This document shows positions 52,114-60,240 of a stretch of 64,000 nucleotides of DNA, piece by piece. This DNA is from DASZHJ01 sp963735465 (GTDB lineage: Bacteria > Pseudomonadota > Alphaproteobacteria > ATCC43930 > CGMCC-115725). The stretch lies in contig CAVTLA010000001.1 of the NCBI GenBank assembly GCA_963735465.1, positions 1,736,001-1,800,000 on the forward strand. The letters run 5' to 3'. The notes beneath the pieces are model-generated. The model ran no database searches, had not been told where the DNA came from, and worked only from the letters and a program-made list of their open reading frames with translations. The position numbers were made by a program, and so were the translations under genes. How positions within the stretch are numbered: the first letter of the stretch is position 1; each line of letters opens with the position of its first letter.

Positions 52114-52848
52114 ATGATTGATGAAAACAGCCAGCCGGCCCGCGTCCTGATCATCGACGACGACCCCACGATGCGTCAGATGGTCACCAACTATTTCACC
52201 GAGCACAATATGCGCGCGTCCTCGGCCTCGGGGCGGCAGGAGATGACGACGCAGTTCGCCGACGCCGAGCCCAATCTGGTCATCCTCGACCTGCGGCTCG
52301 GCGAGGAGGACGGGCTCGACATCCTGCGCGAGATCCGGTCGCGGTCCGACGTGCCCGTCATCATCACCACAGGCCACCGCGGCGACGAGATCGATCGGGT
52401 GGTCGGGCTGGAGCTCGGCGCCGACGACTACGTGACAAAGCCCTTCGGGCTGCGCGAGCTTCTGGCGCGGGCGCGGGCCGTGCTGCGGCGACGGGAGGCC
52501 GGACGCGCCGCGCCGCAGCGAGACTCCTCCCATGACCGCTGCGGCTTCGGCGGCTGGCGCCTCGACCGGCGCGCGCGGCGTCTGACCGATCCCAACGGGG
52601 CTCCGGTCGCCTTGACCAAAGGCGAATACGCCTTGCTGGTCGCGTTCCTCGACGCGCCCCAGCGGCCGCTGACGCGCGAGCACCTGCTGCAGGCGACACG
52701 CATGCACGAGGACGTCTTCGACCGCAGCATCGACGTGCAGATCCTGCGGCTGCGGCGCAAGCTGGAAGCCGATCCGAGCGCGCCGCGCGTCATCCAGACC
52801 GAGCGCGGCGTCGGCTACGTGTTCGCGCTGCCGGTCGAGCGGCTCTGA
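52114..52848 (+). CDS. OmpR/VirG-type response regulator
   Basis: A 244-residue two-component regulator. The receiver domain has the acidic pair in VLIIDDDPTM, phospho-acceptor Asp59 in LVILDLRL, the Thr in VIITTGH and Lys109 in YVTKPFG. The winged-helix output domain (about 140-240) has LTKGEYALLVAFLDAPQRPL and TERGVGYVFALP. It lies upstream of, and in the same direction as, the cytochrome peroxidase and VirA-like kinase genes, and is the likely partner of that kinase. Its own upstream region has only a half-site of the shared palindrome. Confidence 0.92.
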   Translation: MIDENSQPARVLIIDDDPTMRQMVTNYFTEHNMRASSASGRQEMTTQFADAEPNLVILDLRLGEEDGLDILREIRSRSDVPVIITTGHRGDEIDRVVGLELGADDYVTKPFGLRELLARARAVLRRREAGRAAPQRDSSHDRCGFGGWRLDRRARRLTDPNGAPVALTKGEYALLVAFLDAPQRPLTREHLLQATRMHEDVFDRSIDVQILRLRRKLEADPSAPRVIQTERGVGYVFALPVERL

Positions 52849-52879
52849 CGCGGGCCGGGCCGGCGGCTCGCCGCCCTTC

Positions 52880-52893
52880 GTTACAGCCGTAAC
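52880..52893 (+). promoter_or_regulatory. shared regulatory palindrome, copy 2 (DUF1127-peroxidase-kinase operon)
   Basis: GTTACAGCCGTAAC, with 79 bases between it and ATG 52973. Downstream the region keeps CTTTCCC, GAGA at 52910-52913 and GTA at 52921-52923 in the same register as the other copies. It lies 31 bases after the response regulator stop, so the kinase operon has its own promoter and the system probably autoregulates. Confidence 0.72.
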
Positions 52894-52972
52894 CACTTTC
52901 CCAGATATCGAGACGATCACGTAATGCGCGCTCCGCAGACTCTCCCCGTTCGACCAGCCGTGGGAGACATCG

Positions 52973-53560
52973 ATGCAGGTCAAAATCCAGTCGCCGGATG
53001 GCGACATCCTCGCCTTCGCCCGCTACCGGAGCGGGAGCGACGCAAAGTTCTTCAACTCCGCAATGCAAACATCCAGCGCCCGAGCGCGGAGAGCCCGCCG
53101 GCCTCTGCAACCGCCGCTCGGGACGAACGCCCGGAGATCGCCCCTCGCCGCCGCCGGCTCCTCCGTGGTGGCACACGTCGTCGAGGGATTTGCCCTCTGC
53201 GCCACGTCCATGCATCCGGAGGGGTACTGGCAGTGGAGCGAGCACGTCATCGGGCGCGAGCGGGATGCTCGCTCGCCGAGCCTCGGATCGATCGTCGTGG
53301 AGGCGGAAGTATCCGGCTTCCTGCCGCTGTCGGGGCTCGGGCGCCTGATCGGCGATCCCGTCGCGCCCGTGGGGAGGGATCGATCCTTCGGCAGATGGAT
53401 CGCATCCCTTCCGGCGCGGCTCTGGTTCGCCATGCAGCGCGCCCGTGCCCGCGCCCGGGCGAGGGCCGAATGGGAAGCGATCGACGATCGCACGCTGCGG
53501 GACATCGGCGTGTCACGTCGCGAGATCCCGCGCGCTCAGCGACATCCGCGCTGGACCTGA
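52973..53560 (+). CDS. DUF1127-tailed protein of unknown function
   Basis: A 195-residue basic protein starting MQVKIQSPDGDILAFARYRS. The C-terminal 35 residues, EWEAIDDRTLRDIGVSRREI, match the YjiS-like DUF1127 motif found in small regulatory or RNA-binding alphaproteobacterial proteins. The preceding Ala/Arg-rich helix (MQRARARARARAEW) and a segment around 60-85 (AGSSVVAHVVEGFALCATSM) are not recognised. DUF1127 proteins are usually 45-100 residues, so this is a long version. GGGAG precedes the ATG. It is the first gene of the operon with the peroxidase (34-base gap) and the kinase. Confidence 0.7.
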   Translation: MQVKIQSPDGDILAFARYRSGSDAKFFNSAMQTSSARARRARRPLQPPLGTNARRSPLAAAGSSVVAHVVEGFALCATSMHPEGYWQWSEHVIGRERDARSPSLGSIVVEAEVSGFLPLSGLGRLIGDPVAPVGRDRSFGRWIASLPARLWFAMQRARARARARAEWEAIDDRTLRDIGVSRREIPRAQRHPRWT

Positions 53561-53594
53561 CGCGATCGGCGCCTGACCGAGGCGTGGCCCGACC

Positions 53595-54602
53595 ATGAAG
53601 TCTGGATTCCTCGCCACGATGGCGGGGCCCACCGTACCCGCCGCCTGGCTGTTCCCGCGCCGACTGGCCTGGGCGTGCGTGGCGCTGGCGCTGCTTGCCG
53701 GCGCGGCGGCGGCGCAGGCTCCCGATTTTCCAGGCGCCGACGCGACAGCCGCCATCGGTCAGGAACCGATAACCCCGGTGCCGGAGGCGCCGGACGCCGA
53801 TCCGCTGAAGGTGTCGCTGGGAGAACAACTCTTCGAGGATCGCCGGCTGTCCCGGGACGGGGCGCGAGCGTGCGTCTCGTGTCACGACACGCGCGGCAAC
53901 GGCGCGAACACCCGGCGCCACGATCTCGCCCTCGACGGGTCCGAGCTTCCCCTCAACACCAACAGCGTCTTCGACGCCACCCTCAGCTTCCGCCTCAATT
54001 GGGAGGGCAACTTCCGCACGCCGGAGGCGCAAGCCGAAGCCTCCCTCACCTCCAACAGCATCATGGGCACGAGCATCGATCAGGTCGTGGGGCGCCTGAG
54101 CATCGACGCCGATATGGCGCGGCAATTCGACGAAGCCTATGGGCACCCGCCGGACCGCGCGAGCCTCCTGGACGCGATCGCGACGTACGAGCGCTCGCTG
54201 GTCACTCCCGGGAGCCGCTTCGATCGCTGGCTGCAGGGCGACACCTCCGCCCTCACGGCGGAAGAGCAGCACGGCTACCGGCTGTTCAAATCGCTGGGCT
54301 GCATCTCCTGTCATCAGGGAGTGAATATCGGCGGGAACCTCTACGAGCGCTATGGCGTCTTCCGCGCGCCGTCCCCGTCGAAGGCGCAGATCCTGCGCGT
54401 GCCGAGCCTGCGCAACGTGGCTGCAACCCCACCTTACTTTCACGACGGCAGCGCCGCCACCCTCGACGAGGCCGTGCGGAAGATGGGCATCGCCCAGCTG
54501 GATCGGACGCTGTCGGAGCAGGAGATCGGCGCGATCGTCAGCTTCCTCGGCACGTTGACCGGGAACTACCGCGGCGCGCCGGTGGCGGAGGCGCCGCGAT
54601 GA
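53595..54602 (+). CDS. di-haem cytochrome c peroxidase / MauG-family protein
   Basis: A 335-residue periplasmic enzyme. A signal peptide precedes AQAPDF near residue 40. The two c-type haem sites are CVSCH (93-97) in the N-terminal domain and CISCH (236-240) in SLGCISCHQGVNIGGNLYER. LRVPSLRNVAATPPYFHDGS is a strong family motif of the C-terminal domain. It reduces hydrogen peroxide with electrons from a small cytochrome c, or oxidises another substrate. It is coupled to the sensor kinase by an ATGA overlap. The nearby cytochrome c at 50995 could be its electron donor. Confidence 0.9.
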   Translation: MKSGFLATMAGPTVPAAWLFPRRLAWACVALALLAGAAAAQAPDFPGADATAAIGQEPITPVPEAPDADPLKVSLGEQLFEDRRLSRDGARACVSCHDTRGNGANTRRHDLALDGSELPLNTNSVFDATLSFRLNWEGNFRTPEAQAEASLTSNSIMGTSIDQVVGRLSIDADMARQFDEAYGHPPDRASLLDAIATYERSLVTPGSRFDRWLQGDTSALTAEEQHGYRLFKSLGCISCHQGVNIGGNLYERYGVFRAPSPSKAQILRVPSLRNVAATPPYFHDGSAATLDEAVRKMGIAQLDRTLSEQEIGAIVSFLGTLTGNYRGAPVAEAPR

Positions 54603-57127
54603 AGCTCTCACCCACCGCGGCGACCGTGCCGCTCCTGCTTCTGCTGCTCACTTGGCTCTCGATCAACTCGATCAATAGCGACGCGGAGATGTATGACCGG
54701 GCGCTCGGAACCCTCGATCACTACGCGATGGCGGAAAGCGCGTTGCACAGGGATGTCCTCAATGCGCGGGCCGGCATGCTGCGCAACTACGATCCACTGG
54801 TGCGGGAGGTCAATTCGTTGCGTGACCTGGTTGGCCAGCTCCGCACGACCGAAGCGGTGAATACCGAGGCGACGGCGGCGCTCAACCACCTCGCGACGGA
54901 AATCGACCGCCAGGAGGGCCTGGTCGAGCAGTTCAAGAGCGATAACGCCCTGTTGCAGAACTCGCTCGCCTATTTCGGCCGGATCAGCGCCCGCCTCGGC
55001 GCCTCTGGCGCAGAAGGGCCTCTGGTCCCGGCGGTGAGCTCCCTCGCCGCATCCATCCTGCGCCTGACCCTCGACACATCGCCGGAGACCGCCCATGAGG
55101 TCGAGGATCGCGTGAACGAGGTCGCGCGACAGCTTCCGCCTTCCGGCGATACCGAGGCGGTTCAAGGGCTGCTCGCCCATGCCCGCCTGCTGCGCGACCT
55201 GCTGCCGGCCACGGACGGCGTGGTGAACGCGCTCTGCAGCTCCCAGAGCAAGCAGGTTCGGGCGGGCATCCGCGCCACGATCCTGCGGCGCCAGGCCGCA
55301 TCGCGGGCAAGGGCGCGCAGCTTCCGGCTGTCGCTCTACACCACGTCACTGCTGCTGCTCGGCATATTGGTCCACCTCGGGCTGCGCCTGCGCCTGCGGG
55401 CGATCATCCTGCGGCGCCGCGCCGCGTTCGAGCACACGATCGCCAGCATCTCGACGCGTTTCATCAATTCCCGGCCGCAGGAGCTCGACGCCCATGTCCG
55501 GCAGGCGCTCGCCGAGCTGGCGGCGTGCATCGGCGCCGACCGTGCCTATGTCGTGCTGTCCGGCGCGCCGCAACAGGTGCATGCGTGGTGCCGGGAGGGT
55601 CTCTCCTGTCCACCGGACTGGCCCGAGCGGGCGATGACGCTGCTGGCGCAGTTCGAAGGCGGCAACGACGGCATCGTCCACGTCCCCTCCATCGACCGCC
55701 TGCCACCGGGCCCGGCTAGGGATGTCCTGGCCGCCGCCGGCGTGCATGGCTGGGCCTGCACCGCGCGGGCGGCGGCGTGCAAGGACGGATCCAGCGGCGT
55801 CCTGGGATTCGATGCGTTGGGGCCCGGCCGGCTCACGCAATACGGCGAGCTGGGTTTGCTTCGGATGGCGCTCGACGCCATCGCCAACGCGATCGGACGG
55901 CAGCATCTCGAGCGCGAGCGGTCGCGCATGGAGAGCCGATTGCAGCAGGCGCGCCGCATGGAGACGGTGGGGGCTCTTGCCAGCGGTATCGCGCACAACT
56001 TCAACAACATCGTCGGCGCGATCCTCGGCTACGCCGAGATGGCCAGCGAGTATGCCAGGCCCGGCGACCGATCGGCGGGCGTTCTCGACGAGATCCGCCG
56101 GGCGGGCGAGCGGGCGCGGGAGCTGGTGGATCAGATCCTCACCTTTGCCCGCCGCGGCGACGCCCGTCGCAAGCCGATGAGCATACAATCGCTGATCGCC
56201 GAGACCACGTCGCTGCTGCGCGCCTCGCTTCCGGCGACGGTGGAGGTTGCGGTTTGCGGCACGCCCGACGACGCCATCGTATCCGGCGAGCCGGCGCAGC
56301 TGCAGCAGGTGATCATGAATCTCTGCAACAATGCCGCGCAAGCCACCGGCAATCTCGGTCGCATCGAGATCGAATGCGAGGCGCACGACCTTCCGCAGGC
56401 GCGCTCCCTCAGCCACGGCGACCTGGCGCCGGGCCGCTATGTGAGCATCGCGGTCCGGGACGCCGGGCGCGGCATGAGCCGGGCGACGCTGGAGCGCATC
56501 TTCGAGCCGTTCTTCACCACCCGCGTCAGCGGCAATGGGCTGGGGCTGGCGACGACCCGCGAGATCGTGCGTGAGCACGGCGGCGCGATGAACGTGCGGA
56601 GCGTGTCCGGCGCCGGCGCCTGCTTCGAGGTCTGGCTGCCCCGCATTGCCGTCGGCATGACGGCGCCGGGCGAGGACGTCTCTATGCTTCCCGTCGGACA
56701 TGGCCGGACCATTCTGGTGATCGAGGACGAGCGCGAGCGCCTGCTCAGGGACGAGGAGGTTCTCGCGGCGCTCGGCTACGAGCCCGTGGGATTTACCGCC
56801 GTGGACGACGCGATCGCCGCATGCCGGGCGTCGCCGGAGCGGTTTGACATATTGATGGTGGGCCGTCTCGCCTCGACGGCGTCGGCGCTCCGCCTCGCCG
56901 CCGCGCTGCACGAATGCGCGCCGGACCTGCCGTTGCTGCTGGCGACACCGGCGACCGACGAGATCGGCGCCGACGCGCTGATGGCCGCCGGCATCTCCGA
57001 GGTTCTGCATTGGCCGCTTGGATTCGCCGAGGTCGCCGGGGCGTTGTCGCGCTGCGTGAAGGTCGCGCGAGCAGCCAATGGCATTACGGCCGTAACCCGT
57101 TTCTCGAACCTTGAAATCACGCGGTAG
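54599..57127 (+). CDS. VirA-like hybrid sensor histidine kinase (DAHL-GAF-HisKA-HATPase-degenerate REC)
   Basis: An 842-residue membrane sensor. Two helices (about 5-25 and 240-260) bracket a periplasmic all-helical DAHL domain, with ALHRDVLNARAGMLRNYDPL and EQFKSDNALLQNSLAYFGRI typical of VirA-like kinases. A GAF-like domain (about 270-430) precedes the HisKA His466 in SGIAHNFNNIVGAILGYAEM. HATPase boxes are NLCNNAAQA, DAGRGMS, FEPFFTTR and GNGLGLATT. The C-terminal receiver-like domain has Gly where the phospho-Asp should be (DILMVGRL, near residue 755), so it cannot accept phosphate normally. It probably phosphorylates the regulator at 52114. Confidence 0.9.
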   Translation: MKLSPTAATVPLLLLLLTWLSINSINSDAEMYDRALGTLDHYAMAESALHRDVLNARAGMLRNYDPLVREVNSLRDLVGQLRTTEAVNTEATAALNHLATEIDRQEGLVEQFKSDNALLQNSLAYFGRISARLGASGAEGPLVPAVSSLAASILRLTLDTSPETAHEVEDRVNEVARQLPPSGDTEAVQGLLAHARLLRDLLPATDGVVNALCSSQSKQVRAGIRATILRRQAASRARARSFRLSLYTTSLLLLGILVHLGLRLRLRAIILRRRAAFEHTIASISTRFINSRPQELDAHVRQALAELAACIGADRAYVVLSGAPQQVHAWCREGLSCPPDWPERAMTLLAQFEGGNDGIVHVPSIDRLPPGPARDVLAAAGVHGWACTARAAACKDGSSGVLGFDALGPGRLTQYGELGLLRMALDAIANAIGRQHLERERSRMESRLQQARRMETVGALASGIAHNFNNIVGAILGYAEMASEYARPGDRSAGVLDEIRRAGERARELVDQILTFARRGDARRKPMSIQSLIAETTSLLRASLPATVEVAVCGTPDDAIVSGEPAQLQQVIMNLCNNAAQATGNLGRIEIECEAHDLPQARSLSHGDLAPGRYVSIAVRDAGRGMSRATLERIFEPFFTTRVSGNGLGLATTREIVREHGGAMNVRSVSGAGACFEVWLPRIAVGMTAPGEDVSMLPVGHGRTILVIEDERERLLRDEEVLAALGYEPVGFTAVDDAIAACRASPERFDILMVGRLASTASALRLAAALHECAPDLPLLLATPATDEIGADALMAAGISEVLHWPLGFAEVAGALSRCVKVARAANGITAVTRFSNLEITR
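57083..57096 (+). promoter_or_regulatory. shared regulatory palindrome, copy 3 (FAD-linked oxidase gene)
   Basis: ATTACGGCCGTAAC, lying inside the last codons of the sensor kinase, with 78 bases between it and ATG 57175. Downstream it keeps TTTCTC, GAAA at 57113-57116 and GTA at 57124-57126 in the same register as copies 1 and 2. This implies a separate regulated promoter for the oxidase-methyltransferase unit. Confidence 0.7.
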
Positions 57128-57174
57128 CCGCGCCGATCCACCTTCGTCGTCTCGAAGATACGAAGGGGTTTCAC

Positions 57175-58635
57175 ATGACGGCGATGAGCATGGCTTCCAG
57201 GTCGGGGCTGGCGGCGGCGCGCGATCTGCGCCAGGTGATGCAGGGGAAGGTCGTGCTGCCCGGCGAGGACGCCTATCGCGCCGTGGTCCAGGGTAAGGTC
57301 GTGCTGCCCGGCGAGGATGCCTATAACCGCGCCCGCCAGGTCTGGAACGGCGCCGTCAATCACTATCCTTCGCTGTTCGCGCTGTGCGAGACCACCGCGG
57401 ACGTTCAGGCGGCGGTTCGCGCGGCGCGCGCCTATGGCCTCCCCCTCTCGGTGCGCGGCGGCGGACACGATTGGGCGGGACGCGCGCTGCGTCATGGCGG
57501 AATGGTGCTCGACCTCTCCCACATGCGGCGGGTCGAGGTGGACGCGGAGTCCCGCGTCGCCACGGTCGCGGGCGGCACCACCGCCGCCGACCTCATCACC
57601 GCCACGGCGCCGCACGGTCTCGTCGCCGTGACCGGCACGGTGGGCGCGGTCGGCATGGCCGGGCTGACCCTCGGCGGCGGATACGGTCCGCTGAGCGGGC
57701 GCTATGGCCTGGCGCTGGACAATTTGCTCGGCGCCGAGATGGTTCTCGCCGACGGCACCCTCGTCAGGGCCAGCGCATCGGAGAACGCCGATCTCTTCTG
57801 GGCCGTGCGCGGCGGCGGCGGCAATTTCGGCGTCGTGACGTCGATGCGCGTCCGTCTCCACGACGGCGGCACGGTGCTCTCCGGCCTGATCGCGTTTCCC
57901 TGGTCCGAGGCCAGGTCGGTGCTGCAGGGCTACGCGGCGGTGGCGGCATCGGCGCCGGACGAGCTCTCGGTCATGGCCGGGATATTTTCCGGACCGGACG
58001 ACCGCCCTCTCCTGCTTCTGGCACCGACCTGGAGCGGCGAGCTGTCCGAGGGCCGCAAGGTCGTGGCGGAGCTGGAGCGTCTCGGCACGCCGGCCCTGTC
58101 GCGGGTCGGCCCCATGACCTTCGTCGACATGCTGGGCATGTTCAGCGCCCATGTGATGACCGGCCGTCACTACTCGGTGCGGACCCGATGGATGGCCGAC
58201 CTGACGCCGGACGTCGTCGCGACCCTGGTCGCCGCCGGCAGTACGCGGACGTCGCCGATCTCCGTCATCGCGCTCCATCACTTTCACGGCGCGGCGACGC
58301 GGGTTCCGCTGGATGCGACGGCCTTCGGGCTGCGGCGCGAGCATTTTCTGGTGGAGATCGTCGCGGCCTGGGAGCCGGACATCGGAGGAAACAGCGTCCT
58401 GCACCGGCAATGGGCGCGCAATCTCTCCGACGCGCTCGCCCCCTCGGCACTGCCCGGCGGCTATCCCAACATGCTCGGGCCCGACGATCACGATCAGATC
58501 GCCATGGCCTTCGGCAGTAACGTCGCGCGGCTGCAGTACCTGAAGCGGCGCTTCGATCCCGACGGCGTCTTCACGTCGGCGATCTCGCTGCCCGCGCGCC
58601 GGCCGCGCGGCGCCGCTGGCATGGCCTCCCGCTGA
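57175..58635 (+). CDS. FAD-linked oxidoreductase (berberine-bridge/PCMH type)
   Basis: A 486-residue flavoenzyme. The FAD-binding PCMH domain has SVRGGGHDWAGRALRHGGMV with the His that commonly carries covalent FAD, then VGAVGMAGLTLGGGYGPLSG and FWAVRGGGGNFGVVTSMRVR. The C-terminal BBE-like end is NVARLQYLKRRFDPDGVFTS. No second covalent-FAD Cys was seen. The N-terminus carries an exact-register duplication: QGKVVLPGEDAY occurs twice 16 residues apart, where relatives have it once. AAGGGG precedes the ATG. It probably oxidises a phenolic or sugar-like substrate under control of the VirA-like system. Confidence 0.88.
   Translation: MTAMSMASRSGLAAARDLRQVMQGKVVLPGEDAYRAVVQGKVVLPGEDAYNRARQVWNGAVNHYPSLFALCETTADVQAAVRAARAYGLPLSVRGGGHDWAGRALRHGGMVLDLSHMRRVEVDAESRVATVAGGTTAADLITATAPHGLVAVTGTVGAVGMAGLTLGGGYGPLSGRYGLALDNLLGAEMVLADGTLVRASASENADLFWAVRGGGGNFGVVTSMRVRLHDGGTVLSGLIAFPWSEARSVLQGYAAVAASAPDELSVMAGIFSGPDDRPLLLLAPTWSGELSEGRKVVAELERLGTPALSRVGPMTFVDMLGMFSAHVMTGRHYSVRTRWMADLTPDVVATLVAAGSTRTSPISVIALHHFHGAATRVPLDATAFGLRREHFLVEIVAAWEPDIGGNSVLHRQWARNLSDALAPSALPGGYPNMLGPDDHDQIAMAFGSNVARLQYLKRRFDPDGVFTSAISLPARRPRGAAGMASR
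57235..57330 (+). repeat. 48-bp tandem duplication within the FAD-linked oxidase gene
   Basis: Two 48-base units (57235-57282 and 57283-57330) each encode V-x-QGKVVLPGEDAY plus two residues. They differ at a few bases only, so the duplication is in frame and fairly recent. It adds 16 residues just before the FAD-binding domain. Confidence 0.85.
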
Positions 58636-58674
58636 CCGCGCTCGCGGATTTTTTCACGGCCTTGAGGAAGTGTC

Positions 58675-59490
58675 ATGACTGACGCGAACTATATGCTCGG
58701 ACATTCCGAGGAGGAGATCCGCCGCCTCATGATCCAGGCGGCGGTATTGCGGCCGATCACCGAGCGCCTGCTGCGGGCCACCGGGATCGGCTGGGGCATG
58801 CGGGTCCTCGATCTCGGCTGCGGCGCCGGCGACGTCTCGATGCTGGCGGCGGAGCTCGTCGGTCCCACCGGATCGGTCGTCGGCATCGATCGCAGCCGGG
58901 ATGTCCTCGCCGTCGCCGAGCAGCGCGCCCGCTCTGCCGGCTTTCCGCAAATCGCCTTCGTCGAGGCGGCGGCCGAGAGCTTTTCGGATCCGGAACCTTT
59001 CGACCTCGTGATCGGCAGGTATGTGCTGGTGCACCAGCCCGATCCCAGCACCTTCATTCGCGGCGCTGCGAGTCACGTGCGCCCCAAGGGGATCCTCGCC
59101 TTCCACGAGGTGGATCTCGGCACCGAACCCCGCTCGCTTCCCCAGATCCCGCTCTGGGACCGCGTCGGAGAATGGATACTGACGGCCTTGCAGGCGGGAT
59201 TGCCGCACTACGACGCGGCCAACCGTATGCTCGAGCACTTCTACCAGGCGGATCTGCCGGCTCCGACCCTCTTCTCCGAGATCCCTGTCGGCGGCGGCAG
59301 CGACTCGCCTCTCTATGCGTGGACGGCGGAGACCCTGCGCAGTGTCCTGCCGCAACTGGTCCGCTCGAAGATCGCGACTCCGGCGACGATCGGGATCGAG
59401 GCGATCGAGGAGCGCTTGCGAGCCGCGGTGACGCAGGAGCAGAGCCAGGTCGCTTCTTTCGTGCAGGTCTGCGGCTGGAGCCGGCTCTGA
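58675..59490 (+). CDS. class I SAM-dependent methyltransferase
   Basis: A 271-residue methyltransferase starting MTDANYMLGHSEEEIRRLMI. Motif I is VLDLGCGAGDVSMLAAELVG (about 44-63), then the acidic residue in VVGIDRSRDVLAVAEQRARS, and FDLVIGRYVLVHQPDPSTFI as motif IV. The C-terminal third (ALQAGLPHYDAANRMLEHFY) is a cap that may bind substrate. It follows the FAD oxidase by 39 bases and is probably in the same unit. The methyl acceptor is unknown. Confidence 0.87.
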   Translation: MTDANYMLGHSEEEIRRLMIQAAVLRPITERLLRATGIGWGMRVLDLGCGAGDVSMLAAELVGPTGSVVGIDRSRDVLAVAEQRARSAGFPQIAFVEAAAESFSDPEPFDLVIGRYVLVHQPDPSTFIRGAASHVRPKGILAFHEVDLGTEPRSLPQIPLWDRVGEWILTALQAGLPHYDAANRMLEHFYQADLPAPTLFSEIPVGGGSDSPLYAWTAETLRSVLPQLVRSKIATPATIGIEAIEERLRAAVTQEQSQVASFVQVCGWSRL

Positions 59491-59683
59491 TCCCGCCGGC
59501 GTCCCAATTTTGTCTCCGGATATTCTGCGGTTGTCCAACAAAGATAATTCTATATCAATCTCTTGAGGCATTCTCTTCAGCGCTGACTTCGGATGACACA
59601 CCGCCGGTAAATGAGATATCTTGATGCGGCTTTGGCGCCCGATCCCGTCACGCGGGCGATGGCGTCCGTCAGGAACTGGAGCG

Positions 59684-60013
59684 ATGGAATTACCGGCGCG
59701 ACGTCTCCCTGGGTTCATGGCCGTTGCCGCAATCGCGCTGGCCCTGGCAAGCCCGTCCTCGATCGCCCAGACCAGCGGTCAGCCGGATAGTTCGTCGTCT
59801 GGAGGCGTCGGCGACCAGCTCAAGTCCGGGGCGCAGCGGATCGGCGAAGGCGCCGAGCGCATCGGCGAGGGCATCAAGCAGGGCGCGATCCAGGGCTGGG
59901 AAGCCGTCAAGGCCGGCGCCACCGCCGCCGCGGACAAGCTTAACAACACCGGCAACACGCCGGCGCCGCCACCCGCCGCGCCGCCTCCGCCACCGGGCGA
60001 CGCGCCACGCTGA
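59684..60013 (+). CDS. small exported Ala/Gly-rich helical protein with proline tail
   Basis: A 109-residue protein not matched to a named family. A signal peptide (GFMAVAAIALALASPSSIAQ) is followed by a Ser-rich linker. An amphipathic helix shows short repeats (SGAQRIGEGAERIGEGIKQG), and the protein ends in a Pro/Ala tail (NTPAPPPAAPPPPPGDAPR). The fold is probably a periplasmic or surface-attached helix. ATG 59684 is preferred over an upstream in-frame ATG (59621) because it puts the signal peptide near the start. The upstream 193 bases are AT-rich and probably hold its promoter. Confidence 0.6.
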   Translation: MELPARRLPGFMAVAAIALALASPSSIAQTSGQPDSSSSGGVGDQLKSGAQRIGEGAERIGEGIKQGAIQGWEAVKAGATAAADKLNNTGNTPAPPPAAPPPPPGDAPR

Positions 60014-60240
60014 TTGCGCCCGCCAGTGCCCAGCCCCACCTGGTCCGACAGCGACCGCCCCTGCGGCGGCTCGACGGTGCGGGGCGGTTTCCCCGGCCTC
60101 TCCCATCAGTGGAAATTGCCCTTCAAATCTGTAACATTCCCTCTGAAGTGGGGGGAGCACCGACAGCGCCGTGGCAAGCCTGGTTTTACGGGGGCGACGC
60201 GTTTAGCCGTGCCTTCAAGACAGTTGAAAGATATGACCGC

